Shown here piece after piece: positions 50,182 through 58,556 of a stretch of 64,000 nt of DNA. The stretch's first letter is position 1, and every line of letters begins with the position of its first letter. This DNA is from DATKHR01 sp036557365 (GTDB lineage: Bacteria; Acidobacteriota; Vicinamibacteria; Vicinamibacterales; CAVVIG01). The DNA lies in contig DATBHR010000099.1 in NCBI GenBank assembly GCA_036557365.1, positions 1 to 64,000 on the forward strand, written 5' to 3'. The notes beneath the pieces were generated by a model. The model searched no databases. It was not told where the DNA came from and was given only the letters and a program-made list of their open reading frames with translations. Position numbers and translations under genes: made by a program.

Positions 50182-50631
50182 TCAATCGATGAAGCGACTT
50201 CGGAACTCGGGTCTGGGAATGGGGCAGCTGTCGTAGCGTCCGAACACGCGGTACCGGTATCGCGCCACGATCTCATAGACGCCGTCGCGGATCCGCTTCG
50301 GCACGATGTGCATCAGCCGAGCAGCTTTCCACGGCCAACCCAATTCTCCGGCGAGAAACAGCGCAGCGTCGCTCTTCGTCAGGACGCGCGCAGCCGGCGT
50401 CCCACGCGCGGCGACGACGTAGAACGTTGTGAGCTCGCCCGGATCGCCGCCGGTCTGCGACACGATCGACTGACCGAGGCTGCCCTGCAGCGACGCGAAG
50501 CGAAAGACACCGCGGTGATCGTGTTTCAGCAGAAAGCGGAGAACACCGTTGCACAGTCCGCAGACGCCGTCATACAGCACCAGGTGCGTATGGCCTGAGA
50601 GCGGGCCGGCTCTGGCACCCTTTCGGATCAT
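50182..50631 (-). CDS. DCC-family thiol-disulfide oxidoreductase-like protein (DUF393), paralogue
   Basis: This 149-residue protein carries YDGVCGLC near residue 20 and closely follows the DCC protein at 5520-5969: FRFASLQGSLGQSI, LTTFYVVA, AALFLAGELGWPWKAA and YRYRVFGRY, more than half of the residues agreeing. The role is unknown beyond the CxxC pair. It overlaps the upstream MmcQ/YjbR gene by 4 bp (ATGA), so the two are co-translated, but there is no epimerase or DUF4166 neighbour here. Confidence 0.85.
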   Translation of the reverse strand: MIRKGARAGPLSGHTHLVLYDGVCGLCNGVLRFLLKHDHRGVFRFASLQGSLGQSIVSQTGGDPGELTTFYVVAARGTPAARVLTKSDAALFLAGELGWPWKAARLMHIVPKRIRDGVYEIVARYRYRVFGRYDSCPIPRPEFRSRFID

Positions 50632-51056
50632 TTCGGTCGTCGCGCCGCAGACTTGCGAGAGACGGTCTTGCGATCCTTCGCCGCGATCAGTTGAAACGCT
50701 TCCCTGACCAGCGCTCCCAGTTGATCGTCATCCACCTTCGCCAGTTCGACGCCAACCCAGCCGGCAGGCCCAACGTACGGCGGGCGGAAGTAGACGTCCG
50801 GCGCTTCCTCGATCAACGCCTCCTGCACGCCTGGTGCTGCAGGAAGCCACACAGCCACGTGCCCGTCGTCATGGTGATTGTTGGCGAACATGGCGAAGAC
50901 GCGTTTGGGCGTGAAGAACGTTGGTTCGCCGTGGGAGATTTTCTCGATCGCGCCCGGAGTCGACAGGCAGATCCGACGGAGGCGCTCGATCTGCGTGCCG
51001 TCGTCCTTCCGGCGTGCTGGCGTGAACGTGCGCTGCGCGTTCGTGCGCGTTCTCAT
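50628..51056 (-). CDS. MmcQ/YjbR-family protein
   Basis: The 142-residue protein has the family pattern: IERLRRICLSTPGAIEKISH, GEPTFFTPKRVFAMFANN, HVAVWLPAAPGVQEALI, DVYFRPPYVGPAGWVGVEL. Basic tails at both ends (residues 1-20, and KDRKTVSRKSAARRPK) may contact nucleic acid. Structures of the family show a CyaY-like fold, and DNA binding has been proposed, but the role is unproven. First gene of a two-gene unit with the DCC protein. Confidence 0.8.
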   Translation of the reverse strand: MRTRTNAQRTFTPARRKDDGTQIERLRRICLSTPGAIEKISHGEPTFFTPKRVFAMFANNHHDDGHVAVWLPAAPGVQEALIEEAPDVYFRPPYVGPAGWVGVELAKVDDDQLGALVREAFQLIAAKDRKTVSRKSAARRPK

Positions 51057-51149
51057 CGTGCCTCGCTGGCGTCAGGAAGTGCGCGTCGATTCTAGTCGAA
51101 TGTTTCGGACTCTTGCGCGAAACGACTGGACGCGTTAGGGTGCACGCGC

Positions 51150-52160
51150 ATGAGAGCCGATCGGATCGCGGTCGTGATCACGGCGACGCTGGTGTCGGCG
51201 GTGTGTCTGCACGCGATGGCCGTCCGCGAGCCTGCGCCGGCTCCTGCTGCCCGTCAGAGCCGTGTCGCCGTCGGCGACGCGTCGCTCTACGTTCGGGAAA
51301 TCGGCAGGGGTCAGCCGGCGATTGTTCTGCACGGCGGACCCGACTTCGATTCGGCGTATCTGCTGCCAGACCTCGATCGCCTCGCGGACAAACTCAGGCT
51401 CATTTACTACGACCAGCGCGGACGCGGGAAGTCGGCGGCGCACGTGCATCCCGAGGAGGTGTCGCTTGCGTCCGATCTGGACGATCTCGACAGGATCCGT
51501 CGGCATTTCTCGCTGAAGGCGCCCATTCTGCTCGGACACTCGTGGGGAACCGTTCTCGCGCTCGAGTACGCGCTTCGGCATCCTGCAAATGTGTCGCGCC
51601 TGATCCTCATGAATCCGGCGCCGGCGTCCGCAGCGGACGTGGCGCTGTTCCGCACCGCCTACATCCAGGCGCTCGGTTCCGACATGGTTCGCCAGCGCGC
51701 CATCGTCCAGACTGCCGCATACCTGGAAGGCGATCCCGAGACGGTGGCGTCGCGGTATCGCATCCACTTCAAGCCGGCATTCGAGAGCACGGACGCGTAC
51801 GAGAAGTTGATGGCCACGATGAAGACGGCGTTTGTCCGCCAGGGAAAAACTGGAATCGTCGAAGCACGCGCCGTCGAGGACCGCTTGATGCGGGATACGT
51901 GGGAAATTGACGGCTACGATCTCCTGCCGAAACTTCGCAGCCTGAACGTGCCGACGCTCGTCATGACCGCGGACCACGATTTCATTCCCGTCGACGTGGC
52001 CTCGCATATCGCCGATGCGCTGCCGAAGGCGCAGCTCTTCACGATCAAGCACTGTGGACACTTCGCGTACCTCGAATGTCCCGGCGATGTCCGGCGTGCC
52101 GTCGATAATTTCCTGGCACCAGCGCAGACAACGTCTTCCAGGCCGGCGAAACGAGACTGA
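51150..52160 (+). CDS. Exported alpha/beta-hydrolase (prolyl aminopeptidase-like, S33)
   Basis: The 336-residue protein has an N-terminal signal or anchor (AVVITATLVSAVCLHAMA) and an alpha/beta-hydrolase core. IVLHGGPDFDSAYLL provides the HGGP oxyanion motif typical of S33 peptidases; YYDQRGRGKS follows, the nucleophile Ser is in ILLGHSWGTVLALEY (about residue 131), the acid in MTADHDFIP (about 275) and the His in KHCGHFAYLE (about 302). It could release N-terminal prolines or hydrolyse esters; the sequence does not decide. The lid region is helical. Stands alone, convergent with the cytochrome peroxidase. Confidence 0.82.
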   Translation: MRADRIAVVITATLVSAVCLHAMAVREPAPAPAARQSRVAVGDASLYVREIGRGQPAIVLHGGPDFDSAYLLPDLDRLADKLRLIYYDQRGRGKSAAHVHPEEVSLASDLDDLDRIRRHFSLKAPILLGHSWGTVLALEYALRHPANVSRLILMNPAPASAADVALFRTAYIQALGSDMVRQRAIVQTAAYLEGDPETVASRYRIHFKPAFESTDAYEKLMATMKTAFVRQGKTGIVEARAVEDRLMRDTWEIDGYDLLPKLRSLNVPTLVMTADHDFIPVDVASHIADALPKAQLFTIKHCGHFAYLECPGDVRRAVDNFLAPAQTTSSRPAKRD

Positions 52161-52172
52161 CCGGCTCCGCCG

Positions 52173-53567
52173 TCAGCGGTTGTGGGTGTCCTTCAGCAGC
52201 GGTGCAGGCACCGGCTCGCCGGTGAGCGTTGTGAGGAACGCTTTCAGCGCACGCTTTTCCTCGTTCGACAGGTGCAGCGGTCGAATCTCCTTCGGCTCGC
52301 CCAGAAAGGTACCGTCCGAATCGCCGCCGCGATCGTAGAACTCGATCACCTCGTCCAGTGTCGCGGCTTGGCCGCTGCGGAAGTACGGCGCGGTTTCGGC
52401 GACCTGTCGAAGGCCCTTGGTCCGCCAGCGTCCGACCGGAATGGACTGGGTGCAGAAGCCTTGGTTGCGCGTCGTGGCGGGATCGTCGCTGAAGTGACCG
52501 TTGACGCTGAAATCGCCGCCGGCCACGGACGGATCGCAGATGAGCGGCTGGTTGGCCACGCGGCCCTGTTCCTTGGGATCGGCGTGCGGCGACCGCGTCG
52601 TGTCGATCGCGAGACCGGTGACATGAAAATCGTCGTCTGAAAACAGCGGCGTGTTGTGGCAATGGACGCATCCCGCCTTGCCGACGAACAACTTCAGGCC
52701 GAGCGTCGCGTCGCGAGAGATGGCGTTGCGATCGCCGGCGACGAACCGATCGAACGGCGCGTTCCGGCTGACGAGTTTTCGAAGGTACGCTTCGATGGCC
52801 TTGCCGTAGTTCGCCAGGATGCGATTGACGATCTCCTGATCGTCGTGGCTCAGACGGGTCCAGTTCGCGGTGTCGGTGGACGGCGACCCGGTGGCGGGAA
52901 ACCGCTTGTAATCGGCCAGCGTCGGATCGAGCGGCCACTCCGGAAACGCGGCTTCATAATCGCGCCGATAGTGTTCGAAGATCAGGTGCGCCAGCTGCAG
53001 ACGGCTGCCGTTCTGGACCGGCGGACCCTCGGGCTCGCTTTGCGCATCGAACCACACCGAATCAGAGAACCCGTCGTTCTCGCGCCAATGCGCGCCGGAT
53101 CCCGCGTGCACGTAGAACACCGTGTTGACGAGGCTGCTCGCGTTGCGCGTCATCCATTGCGAGCCGAGCGCCGTCGCGTTCGGGATCGGACCGCCGTTGT
53201 TCGAGCGGATGTCGAACAGCCACTTCGACTCCGGCATGTGGCAATTCCGGCACGCGATCTTGCCGGACTCGCCGACGCGGCCGAGTTGACCCTCCGCGCG
53301 TGTGCCCGCCTGGATCGGTCCTGAAAGGCGCGGTTCGAAAAACAGTTGCTGACCGAGACGAGCCGCAGCAGGCGAGTCGCTGTACTTGTTCGTCGTGTCG
53401 CCGGGAACTGGCGGAAGCGGCGAGAGCGTTTTGACAGTGGCCCACTCCGCCTGCGTAAAGTCGGCCCGCGTGGAGTCAGCCGTCTGGGATGCCGGTCCTG
53501 CCGACATCATGCTGCATGCTGTGGCGATCACAGCGAAGTGGCACAGCGGCTTCAGTTTTCTCGACAT
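52173..53567 (-). CDS. Dihaem cytochrome c peroxidase/MauG-family protein
   Basis: The start used is ATG at 53567 (464 residues) with GGAG upstream; an ATG at 53606 is less likely. A signal peptide is followed by two CxxCH haem sites, IACRNCHMPES (about 100-110) and GCVHCHNTPLFSDD (about 293-306). The N-terminal QLFFEPRLSG and the C-terminal RWRTKGLRQVAETAPYFRSG and LDEVIEFYDRGG are family marks. It would reduce peroxide in the periplasm or oxidise a protein or small substrate. The stretch between the haem sites is longer than in classical enzymes, pointing to a MauG-like branch. Confidence 0.88.
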   Translation of the reverse strand: MSRKLKPLCHFAVIATACSMMSAGPASQTADSTRADFTQAEWATVKTLSPLPPVPGDTTNKYSDSPAAARLGQQLFFEPRLSGPIQAGTRAEGQLGRVGESGKIACRNCHMPESKWLFDIRSNNGGPIPNATALGSQWMTRNASSLVNTVFYVHAGSGAHWRENDGFSDSVWFDAQSEPEGPPVQNGSRLQLAHLIFEHYRRDYEAAFPEWPLDPTLADYKRFPATGSPSTDTANWTRLSHDDQEIVNRILANYGKAIEAYLRKLVSRNAPFDRFVAGDRNAISRDATLGLKLFVGKAGCVHCHNTPLFSDDDFHVTGLAIDTTRSPHADPKEQGRVANQPLICDPSVAGGDFSVNGHFSDDPATTRNQGFCTQSIPVGRWRTKGLRQVAETAPYFRSGQAATLDEVIEFYDRGGDSDGTFLGEPKEIRPLHLSNEEKRALKAFLTTLTGEPVPAPLLKDTHNR

Positions 53568-53612
53568 CGACGGCTCCAGGCCTGCGAACAGAAAGCTCCT
53601 CAGCATATCGCG

Positions 53613-54512
53613 TCAATCGTCACTCAGGACGGCGCTCAACGTGGCACTGCCCAACGCCGCGAGCGCGCCATCGTCGCGCGAGTTCGCGAGGTACGCGAGC
53701 GACAGTGCGAGCGCCCAGCCCCGCGCGCGCATCACGATATCGCGATCGACGGAGTAGAATGCCGCGCCCGCCGCTTCGACGAACGCCGAACGCGCTGAAC
53801 CTGGCAACAGCATCCACATGACCGATAGATCGGTCGCCGGATCGCCGGCGGTCAGATCGCCGAAATCGACGATGGCCGAGAGGTGACCGTCGAAGATGAC
53901 GAGGTTGCCCGGATGAAGATCGCCATGGAGCCACAACGGCGGTCCTGACCATGCCGGCGCAGCGAGCGCACGTTGCCATAGATCGAGCGCCGCTCGCTGA
54001 TCGACCAGACCGCCGAGCCGAGCGAGGTGCGTTCGCACGGATGCCGCGCGTCCAGCCAACGGAATTCCTCGCCACGGGTTGAGCGGCGCATCATCGGGTG
54101 CGGGTCGATGAAGCGCGGCGAGAAACGATCCGAGCTCGATGCCCGTGGCAACGAAATCGTGAGGCGGCTCGAGCAGCGCCGGGCGCCCCGGAAACCACGA
54201 AGTGACCGACCATGACCACGGATAGCCACGGCCTGGCAGGCCGATACGGCGCGGCACAGGAATCGGCAGCGGCAAGCGCGGCGCCAGCTCTCCAAGCCAT
54301 CGCTGCTCGTGTGCAATGAGCGTCGCCGCGGCCGCACGGCGCGGCAGACGGACCGCCAGCGAATCGCCCAGGCGAAACAGCTTGTTGTCCCATCCCTCGC
54401 CGACGTCCTCGAGCGACAGATGGGCGAGATCCGGATGCTGATCCTGAAGAAGAGCCCGCACCAGCGGCGCGTCGATCGACACTTCCGCGGGCGGCTTTGC
54501 GCTGATCGTCAT
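53613..54512 (-). CDS. Aminoglycoside-phosphotransferase-family kinase
   Basis: The start used is ATG at 54512 (299 residues); a start at 54578 would add a basic tail. It carries EGWDNKLFRLGDSLAVRLPR (nucleotide-binding loop and Lys/Arg), the catalytic loop LWLHGDLHPGNLVIFDG and the metal loop IVDFGDLTAGDPATDLSVM. Proteins of this build are generally called APH-type kinases; the actual substrate (antibiotic, homoserine-like or other small molecule) is unknown. It lies 45 bp upstream of the peroxidase on the same strand, but there is no functional link. Confidence 0.8.
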   Translation of the reverse strand: MTISAKPPAEVSIDAPLVRALLQDQHPDLAHLSLEDVGEGWDNKLFRLGDSLAVRLPRRAAAATLIAHEQRWLGELAPRLPLPIPVPRRIGLPGRGYPWSWSVTSWFPGRPALLEPPHDFVATGIELGSFLAALHRPAPDDAPLNPWRGIPLAGRAASVRTHLARLGGLVDQRAALDLWQRALAAPAWSGPPLWLHGDLHPGNLVIFDGHLSAIVDFGDLTAGDPATDLSVMWMLLPGSARSAFVEAAGAAFYSVDRDIVMRARGWALALSLAYLANSRDDGALAALGSATLSAVLSDD

Positions 54513-54578
54513 CGATGGTTCGGACTGCGCATTATCCGTCTTCGCGCGCGTGCGACGGCGTCGCCCGTTCTCATCCAT

Positions 54579-54901
54579 CGATTCGGCGTCAAAACCGAAA
54601 GGTCGAGCTTGAAGAGAATGGTCGAGAGCGTACCGGCGGCATCTGTCGACTCGCGGCTGACGGTACGGTGGGCGTCAACATCGGCCCGAACGCGGCGATG
54701 CCGACGCCCGCGTTGAGCCGCTGTCTATCTCGGCAAGACTGCGACCGAGGACAGCTACATCGGCCTCGCGACCGTGACGGTCGCCGCCGACGGCAAGTCC
54801 GGCAGCTCGCGCTGAACGATGGCAAAGCCGCAGGCACGTTCGACTGCGGCGGGCCGCCGACGCGCTGAGCGGTTCTCGAGCATCTCGCGCCAGCGCTGTC
54901 G
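54579..54901. other. Non-coding or degenerate stretch
   Basis: No intact gene. The plus strand shows short peptide-like pieces (RLAADGTVGVNIGPNAAMP, YLGKTATEDSYIGLATVTVA, AGTFDCGGPP) in different frames, each ended by a stop, which looks like a decayed beta-rich coding scrap. I cannot name it. Confidence 0.4.
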
Positions 54902-54931
54902 TTGACAGTAGACACTCTACTACGACACAAT
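54902..54931 (+). promoter_or_regulatory. padR promoter with dyad between -35 and -10
   Basis: A consensus -35 TTGACA (54902-54907) and a -10-like CACAAT (54926-54931) are 18 bp apart. Between them lies the perfect dyad AGTAGA-CAC-TCTACT (54907-54921), a classic place for a repressor. The adjoining PadR is the likely ligand. Confidence 0.55.
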
Positions 54932-54971
54932 CCCGCCATCCGGGTACGGCACCGACCGTGCCGATCGCGTC

Positions 54972-55319
54972 ATGGCGAAGAAATCGTCCCCGCGTCTGGA
55001 GCTTTTGCAGGGCACGCTCGACATGCTGGTCCTGCGCGCCCTTGTCTTCGGTCCCCTCCACGGGCACGCCATCGCGACGCACATCCAGCGCACGTCCGAG
55101 GAGATGCTGCGCGTGGATCACGGCTCCCTGTATCCAGCGCTCTATCGACTCAAACGCCGCGGCTGGATCGCGTCGAGCTGGGAGGCGATGCCCGATCGCA
55201 ATCGGGAGGCGAAGTACTACCGATTGACGCCGGCCGGAAAGAAGCACCTGGCGCGCGAACACTCGAAGTGGCGTCAGCTGGCGCGCGCAATCGGCCTCGT
55301 CATGGAACCGGTGCGATAG
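54972..55319 (+). CDS. PadR-family transcriptional regulator
   Basis: The 115-residue protein opens MAKKSSPRLELLQGTLDMLV and continues with PLHGHAIATHIQRTSEEML, GSLYPALYRLKRRGWIASSW and a wing with AKYYRLTPAGKKHL, the full PadR winged-helix pattern. It precedes the permease gene by 10 bp with the same orientation, as at 13202-15301. The promoter carries a dyad inside the spacer, so it likely represses itself and the permease. The N-terminal arm differs from the first PadR, as do the operators, so the two systems are probably insulated. Confidence 0.9.
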   Translation: MAKKSSPRLELLQGTLDMLVLRALVFGPLHGHAIATHIQRTSEEMLRVDHGSLYPALYRLKRRGWIASSWEAMPDRNREAKYYRLTPAGKKHLAREHSKWRQLARAIGLVMEPVR

Positions 55320-55329
55320 GGAGGCTCTC

Positions 55330-58056
55330 ATGCGCCATCTCCGCTTCTGGCGATGGAGACAGGCGGAGGACGATGACATCGATCGCGAGCTGGCGACGCA
55401 CCTGGACATCGCAGCGGAGGAGCGGGCCGACGCCGGCGTCCCGGCGAAAGACGCCGAGCTCGCCGCACGCCGCGAATTCGGCAGCGTGGCGTTGACGAAA
55501 GAACGTCTGCGCGCGTTGCGACCGGGTTCCACGATCGCGCGGCTCGTGTCGAACGCCGTCCGCGATTTCTTCCACGGTCTGCGGCTCCTTCGCAAGGAAC
55601 CCGCGTTCACCGCTGTTGCGGTCATCACGCTGGCGCTGCCGATCGCCGCCAACGCCGTGATGTTCACGCTCGTCAACGCGCTGGTGCTGCAGTCGCGTCC
55701 AGGCCGCATCGACTCGCTCGTCTCTGTGTTCAGCCGCGACCGGCAGCGGCCGGACTCCTATCGGGACTTTTCCTATCCGCTGTACGTCGATCTCCGCGAT
55801 CGCAGCGGGGTGTTCAGCGACCTGATGGCGCACACCGTCGCGCTCGTTGGCATCCGCGAGGGCGACACGACCAGGCGATCCTTCGTCGAAGTTGTCTCTT
55901 CAAACTACTTCTCGACCATCGGCGTCCAGCTTGCGGCCGGCCGTGCTTTCTCCCCCGTCGAAGAACGTCCCGGGTCGAACGCGCTGGTGACAATTGCGTC
56001 GTACAGCGCGTGGCAGCAGCACGGCCTGCGTCCGGACTTCATCGGCAGCCGCGTTCGGGTCAACGGCTCGCTGTTCACGATCGTCGGCATCGCTCCGAAG
56101 GGAATGCGGACCACGCCGCTCGTGTCGCCTGACTGGTGGTTCCCGCTCGGCACGTACGACAAGGTCATCAACGAATGGTTCCGCGACGGCCCGCGAGGGC
56201 TCGACGATCGCGCGAACCACACGCTCTTTCTCGCCGGCTCGCTCGAGCCGGGACTGACGAGGGCCGCGGCGGACGCGAAGCTCGATGCGCTGGCGCTGCA
56301 GCTTGCCGAGCAATTTCCCGGAACCGATCGCGATCGAGCGTTCGCGACCGCTCCTGTGCCGATGAACCTGGGCTCGAGTCCAAGGAACGACACACCGCTG
56401 ACGTTCGTCGCCGGACTGCTGCTCCTGATGGCGGCGCTCGTGCTCGGGATCGCGTGCCTGAATCTGGCGAACCTGATGGTCGCGCGCGGTGCGGCGCGCC
56501 GCAAGGAAATCGCCATTCGACAGGCGCTCGGTGGCAGCCGCTTCCGCATCGTCGGCCAACTGTTCATGGAAGGCCTCAGTGTGTCGCTCATCGGCGCAGC
56601 GGCGGGGCTGATCCTCTCGTGGTGGGCGGACGCGGCGCTGAACGCGTGGCTGGGCAGCGCCGTCCGGTTCGTCGCGATCGACGGCATCGACGTCGCGATC
56701 GAACCTTCGCGGCGGATGGCGGCGGTCGCCGGCGGACTCGCGCTATTCAGCACGTTCTGCTTCGCGCTCGGCCCGGCGTGGCGGCTGTCGCGGCCGGCGG
56801 TGACCTCGGACCTCAAGGATCTGCCCGGCGTTGTCGAGCGCCGCTTCGGCAGCGGCAGCGTGCTCGTCGCCATCCAGCTCACCGTGTCGCTTGCGCTGCT
56901 CGCTGTCAGCGGTCTCTTCGTGCGCAGCGCGATCGAGGCGGCAAGCGCGAGCCCGGGCTTCGCTCTCGAACGCGAGCTCGTGTTTTCAATCGATCCGAGC
57001 CTCGGCGCCTACGACGAGGCGCACACGCGTGCGTTGTATCGCGACGCGCTGCAGCGCGTCCGTGTGCTTCCCGGCGTCGACCACGTGAGCCTCGCGTCCA
57101 AAGTTGCGTTCGGCGAATTCGAGGAGGGAGGTTTCGTCGGCGTTCCGGACATCCGAGCCAGGGACGTTACCGCCGGCTTCACGATCGTCACATCCGATTA
57201 CTTTGCGACGCTGCGTCTTCCGGTCCTGCGCGGCCGCGGATTCACGCACGAAGAGGACACGCGGCCTGGCGGAATCGCCGCCGCCATCGTCAGCGAACCG
57301 CTGGCGCGGCGGCTCTTCGCGGACGCCGATCCCCTTGGTCGTCAGGTGACGCTGAGAAAGGGCAGCGCCGAGACGGGCGGACGCGGGAACGCCGAGACGA
57401 AGGAAACGCTGACGATCGTCGGCGTCGTACCAGGTACGACGCAGGATATCTTCGACGCCGAGCCCAGGTTGCAGATTTACGTGCCGTACGGCTCGCGATT
57501 CAGGGCCGCGATGGTGCTTCACGTTGCGATCAGTCCGCTCGCGGACGAATCGGCGATGCTGAAGAACGTTCAGCAGGAACTTCGTCGGCTCGACAGCCAG
57601 TTGCCTATTCTGACTGCGAGGACGATGAACGCACAGCGCGATGCCAGCGTCCCGCGGTGGGCGGTCCGCGCCGCCGCGGTGATGTTCGGCATCTTCGGGA
57701 CGCTCGCGCTGCTCATCGCGTCCACCGGCGTGTACGGCCTCGAGTCCTACGACGTCGCGCGGCGGACGCGCGAACTCGGCATCCGCATGGCGCTTGGCGC
57801 GACCACAACGGACGTCCAGCGGCTCGTACTGCGGAAGGGATTGACGACGGCCGTCGTCGGTCTTTCGCTCGGCATGTTGCTGGCCGCAGGCGTCGGCCGA
57901 CTCGTGAGCAGCATCCTCTATCGCGTGAGCCCGCTCGATCCGGCGGCTCTCATCGCCGCGGTAATTGTCCTCGCAGCGGCGACGATGCTGGCCTGCTATG
58001 TTCCGGCGCGACGGGCCACTCGAATCGAGACGCTGGAAGCGCTCAGGACGGAATGA
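55330..58056 (+). CDS. ADOP/MacB-type duplicated permease, full length
   Basis: The 908-residue protein has an acidic N-terminal soluble region (DDDIDRELATHLDIAAEERA, about 14-33) ending near residue 75, the first helix in EPAFTAVAVITLALPIAANA, a first periplasmic domain (about 120-350), three helices at about 355-500 (FVAGLLLLMAALVLGIACLN), a second periplasmic domain (about 530-765) and terminal helices (AAVMFGIFGTLALLIASTGV, ELGIRMALGATTTDVQRLVL). Its length is typical for ADOP proteins with the acidic cap. The ATPase partner is not encoded nearby. Controlled most likely by the PadR directly upstream. Confidence 0.92.
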   Translation: MRHLRFWRWRQAEDDDIDRELATHLDIAAEERADAGVPAKDAELAARREFGSVALTKERLRALRPGSTIARLVSNAVRDFFHGLRLLRKEPAFTAVAVITLALPIAANAVMFTLVNALVLQSRPGRIDSLVSVFSRDRQRPDSYRDFSYPLYVDLRDRSGVFSDLMAHTVALVGIREGDTTRRSFVEVVSSNYFSTIGVQLAAGRAFSPVEERPGSNALVTIASYSAWQQHGLRPDFIGSRVRVNGSLFTIVGIAPKGMRTTPLVSPDWWFPLGTYDKVINEWFRDGPRGLDDRANHTLFLAGSLEPGLTRAAADAKLDALALQLAEQFPGTDRDRAFATAPVPMNLGSSPRNDTPLTFVAGLLLLMAALVLGIACLNLANLMVARGAARRKEIAIRQALGGSRFRIVGQLFMEGLSVSLIGAAAGLILSWWADAALNAWLGSAVRFVAIDGIDVAIEPSRRMAAVAGGLALFSTFCFALGPAWRLSRPAVTSDLKDLPGVVERRFGSGSVLVAIQLTVSLALLAVSGLFVRSAIEAASASPGFALERELVFSIDPSLGAYDEAHTRALYRDALQRVRVLPGVDHVSLASKVAFGEFEEGGFVGVPDIRARDVTAGFTIVTSDYFATLRLPVLRGRGFTHEEDTRPGGIAAAIVSEPLARRLFADADPLGRQVTLRKGSAETGGRGNAETKETLTIVGVVPGTTQDIFDAEPRLQIYVPYGSRFRAAMVLHVAISPLADESAMLKNVQQELRRLDSQLPILTARTMNAQRDASVPRWAVRAAAVMFGIFGTLALLIASTGVYGLESYDVARRTRELGIRMALGATTTDVQRLVLRKGLTTAVVGLSLGMLLAAGVGRLVSSILYRVSPLDPAALIAAVIVLAAATMLACYVPARRATRIETLEALRTE

Positions 58057-58090
58057 GCGTCGGCGCGATCGGCGCGAGAGCAGCCAGATC

Positions 58091-58537
58091 ATGCTGATTC
58101 GCCGCATCACCGAGCGCGATCGACCCGACTGGCTGCGAATGCGCGACGCGTTGTGGCCCAACTCGCTGTCCGACCACGACGAAGAAACGCGCGCGTACTT
58201 CGCGGCCGAGACGCAGACGCTCGTCGTCTTCGTCGCTGAGGACGAAGGACGCGTCGTCGGATTTCTGGAGCTGGACTTCCGGAAGTACGCGCCTGGCTGC
58301 CGATCGTCGCCGGTGCCCTTCATCGAAGGCTGGTACGTCGAGGCGGGAAAACGAGGGCAGGGCATCGGGCGTGCGCTCGTGCACGCCGCCGAAGCGTACG
58401 CGCACGGGGAAGGCTATCGCGAGATTGCGAGCGACGCGGAGGTCGGCAACACCGGCAGCATTGCCGCCCACCGCGCGCTGGGATTCGACGAGATCGAGCG
58501 CGTCGTCTGCTTCCGGCGCTCGCTCGACGATTCGTGA
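58091..58537 (+). CDS. GNAT acetyltransferase, aminoglycoside 6'-N-acetyltransferase-like
   Basis: The 148-residue protein begins at an ATG 34 bp after the permease stop. It matches the AAC(6')-I type: IRRITERDRPDWLRMRDALW, the acceptor-site strand VGFLELDFRKYAPGC, IEGWYVEAGKRGQGIGRALV (acetyl-CoA loop GKRGQGIGRA, about 82-91) and ASDAEVGNTGSIAAHRALGF then ERVVCFRR. Such proteins acetylate aminoglycosides at N6', but chromosomal relatives may have other amine substrates. An intrinsic resistance role is possible, given the APH-type kinase 3.6 kb away. Confidence 0.85.
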   Translation: MLIRRITERDRPDWLRMRDALWPNSLSDHDEETRAYFAAETQTLVVFVAEDEGRVVGFLELDFRKYAPGCRSSPVPFIEGWYVEAGKRGQGIGRALVHAAEAYAHGEGYREIASDAEVGNTGSIAAHRALGFDEIERVVCFRRSLDDS

Positions 58538-58556
58538 TGGCAGAGAACCGGCGCGA

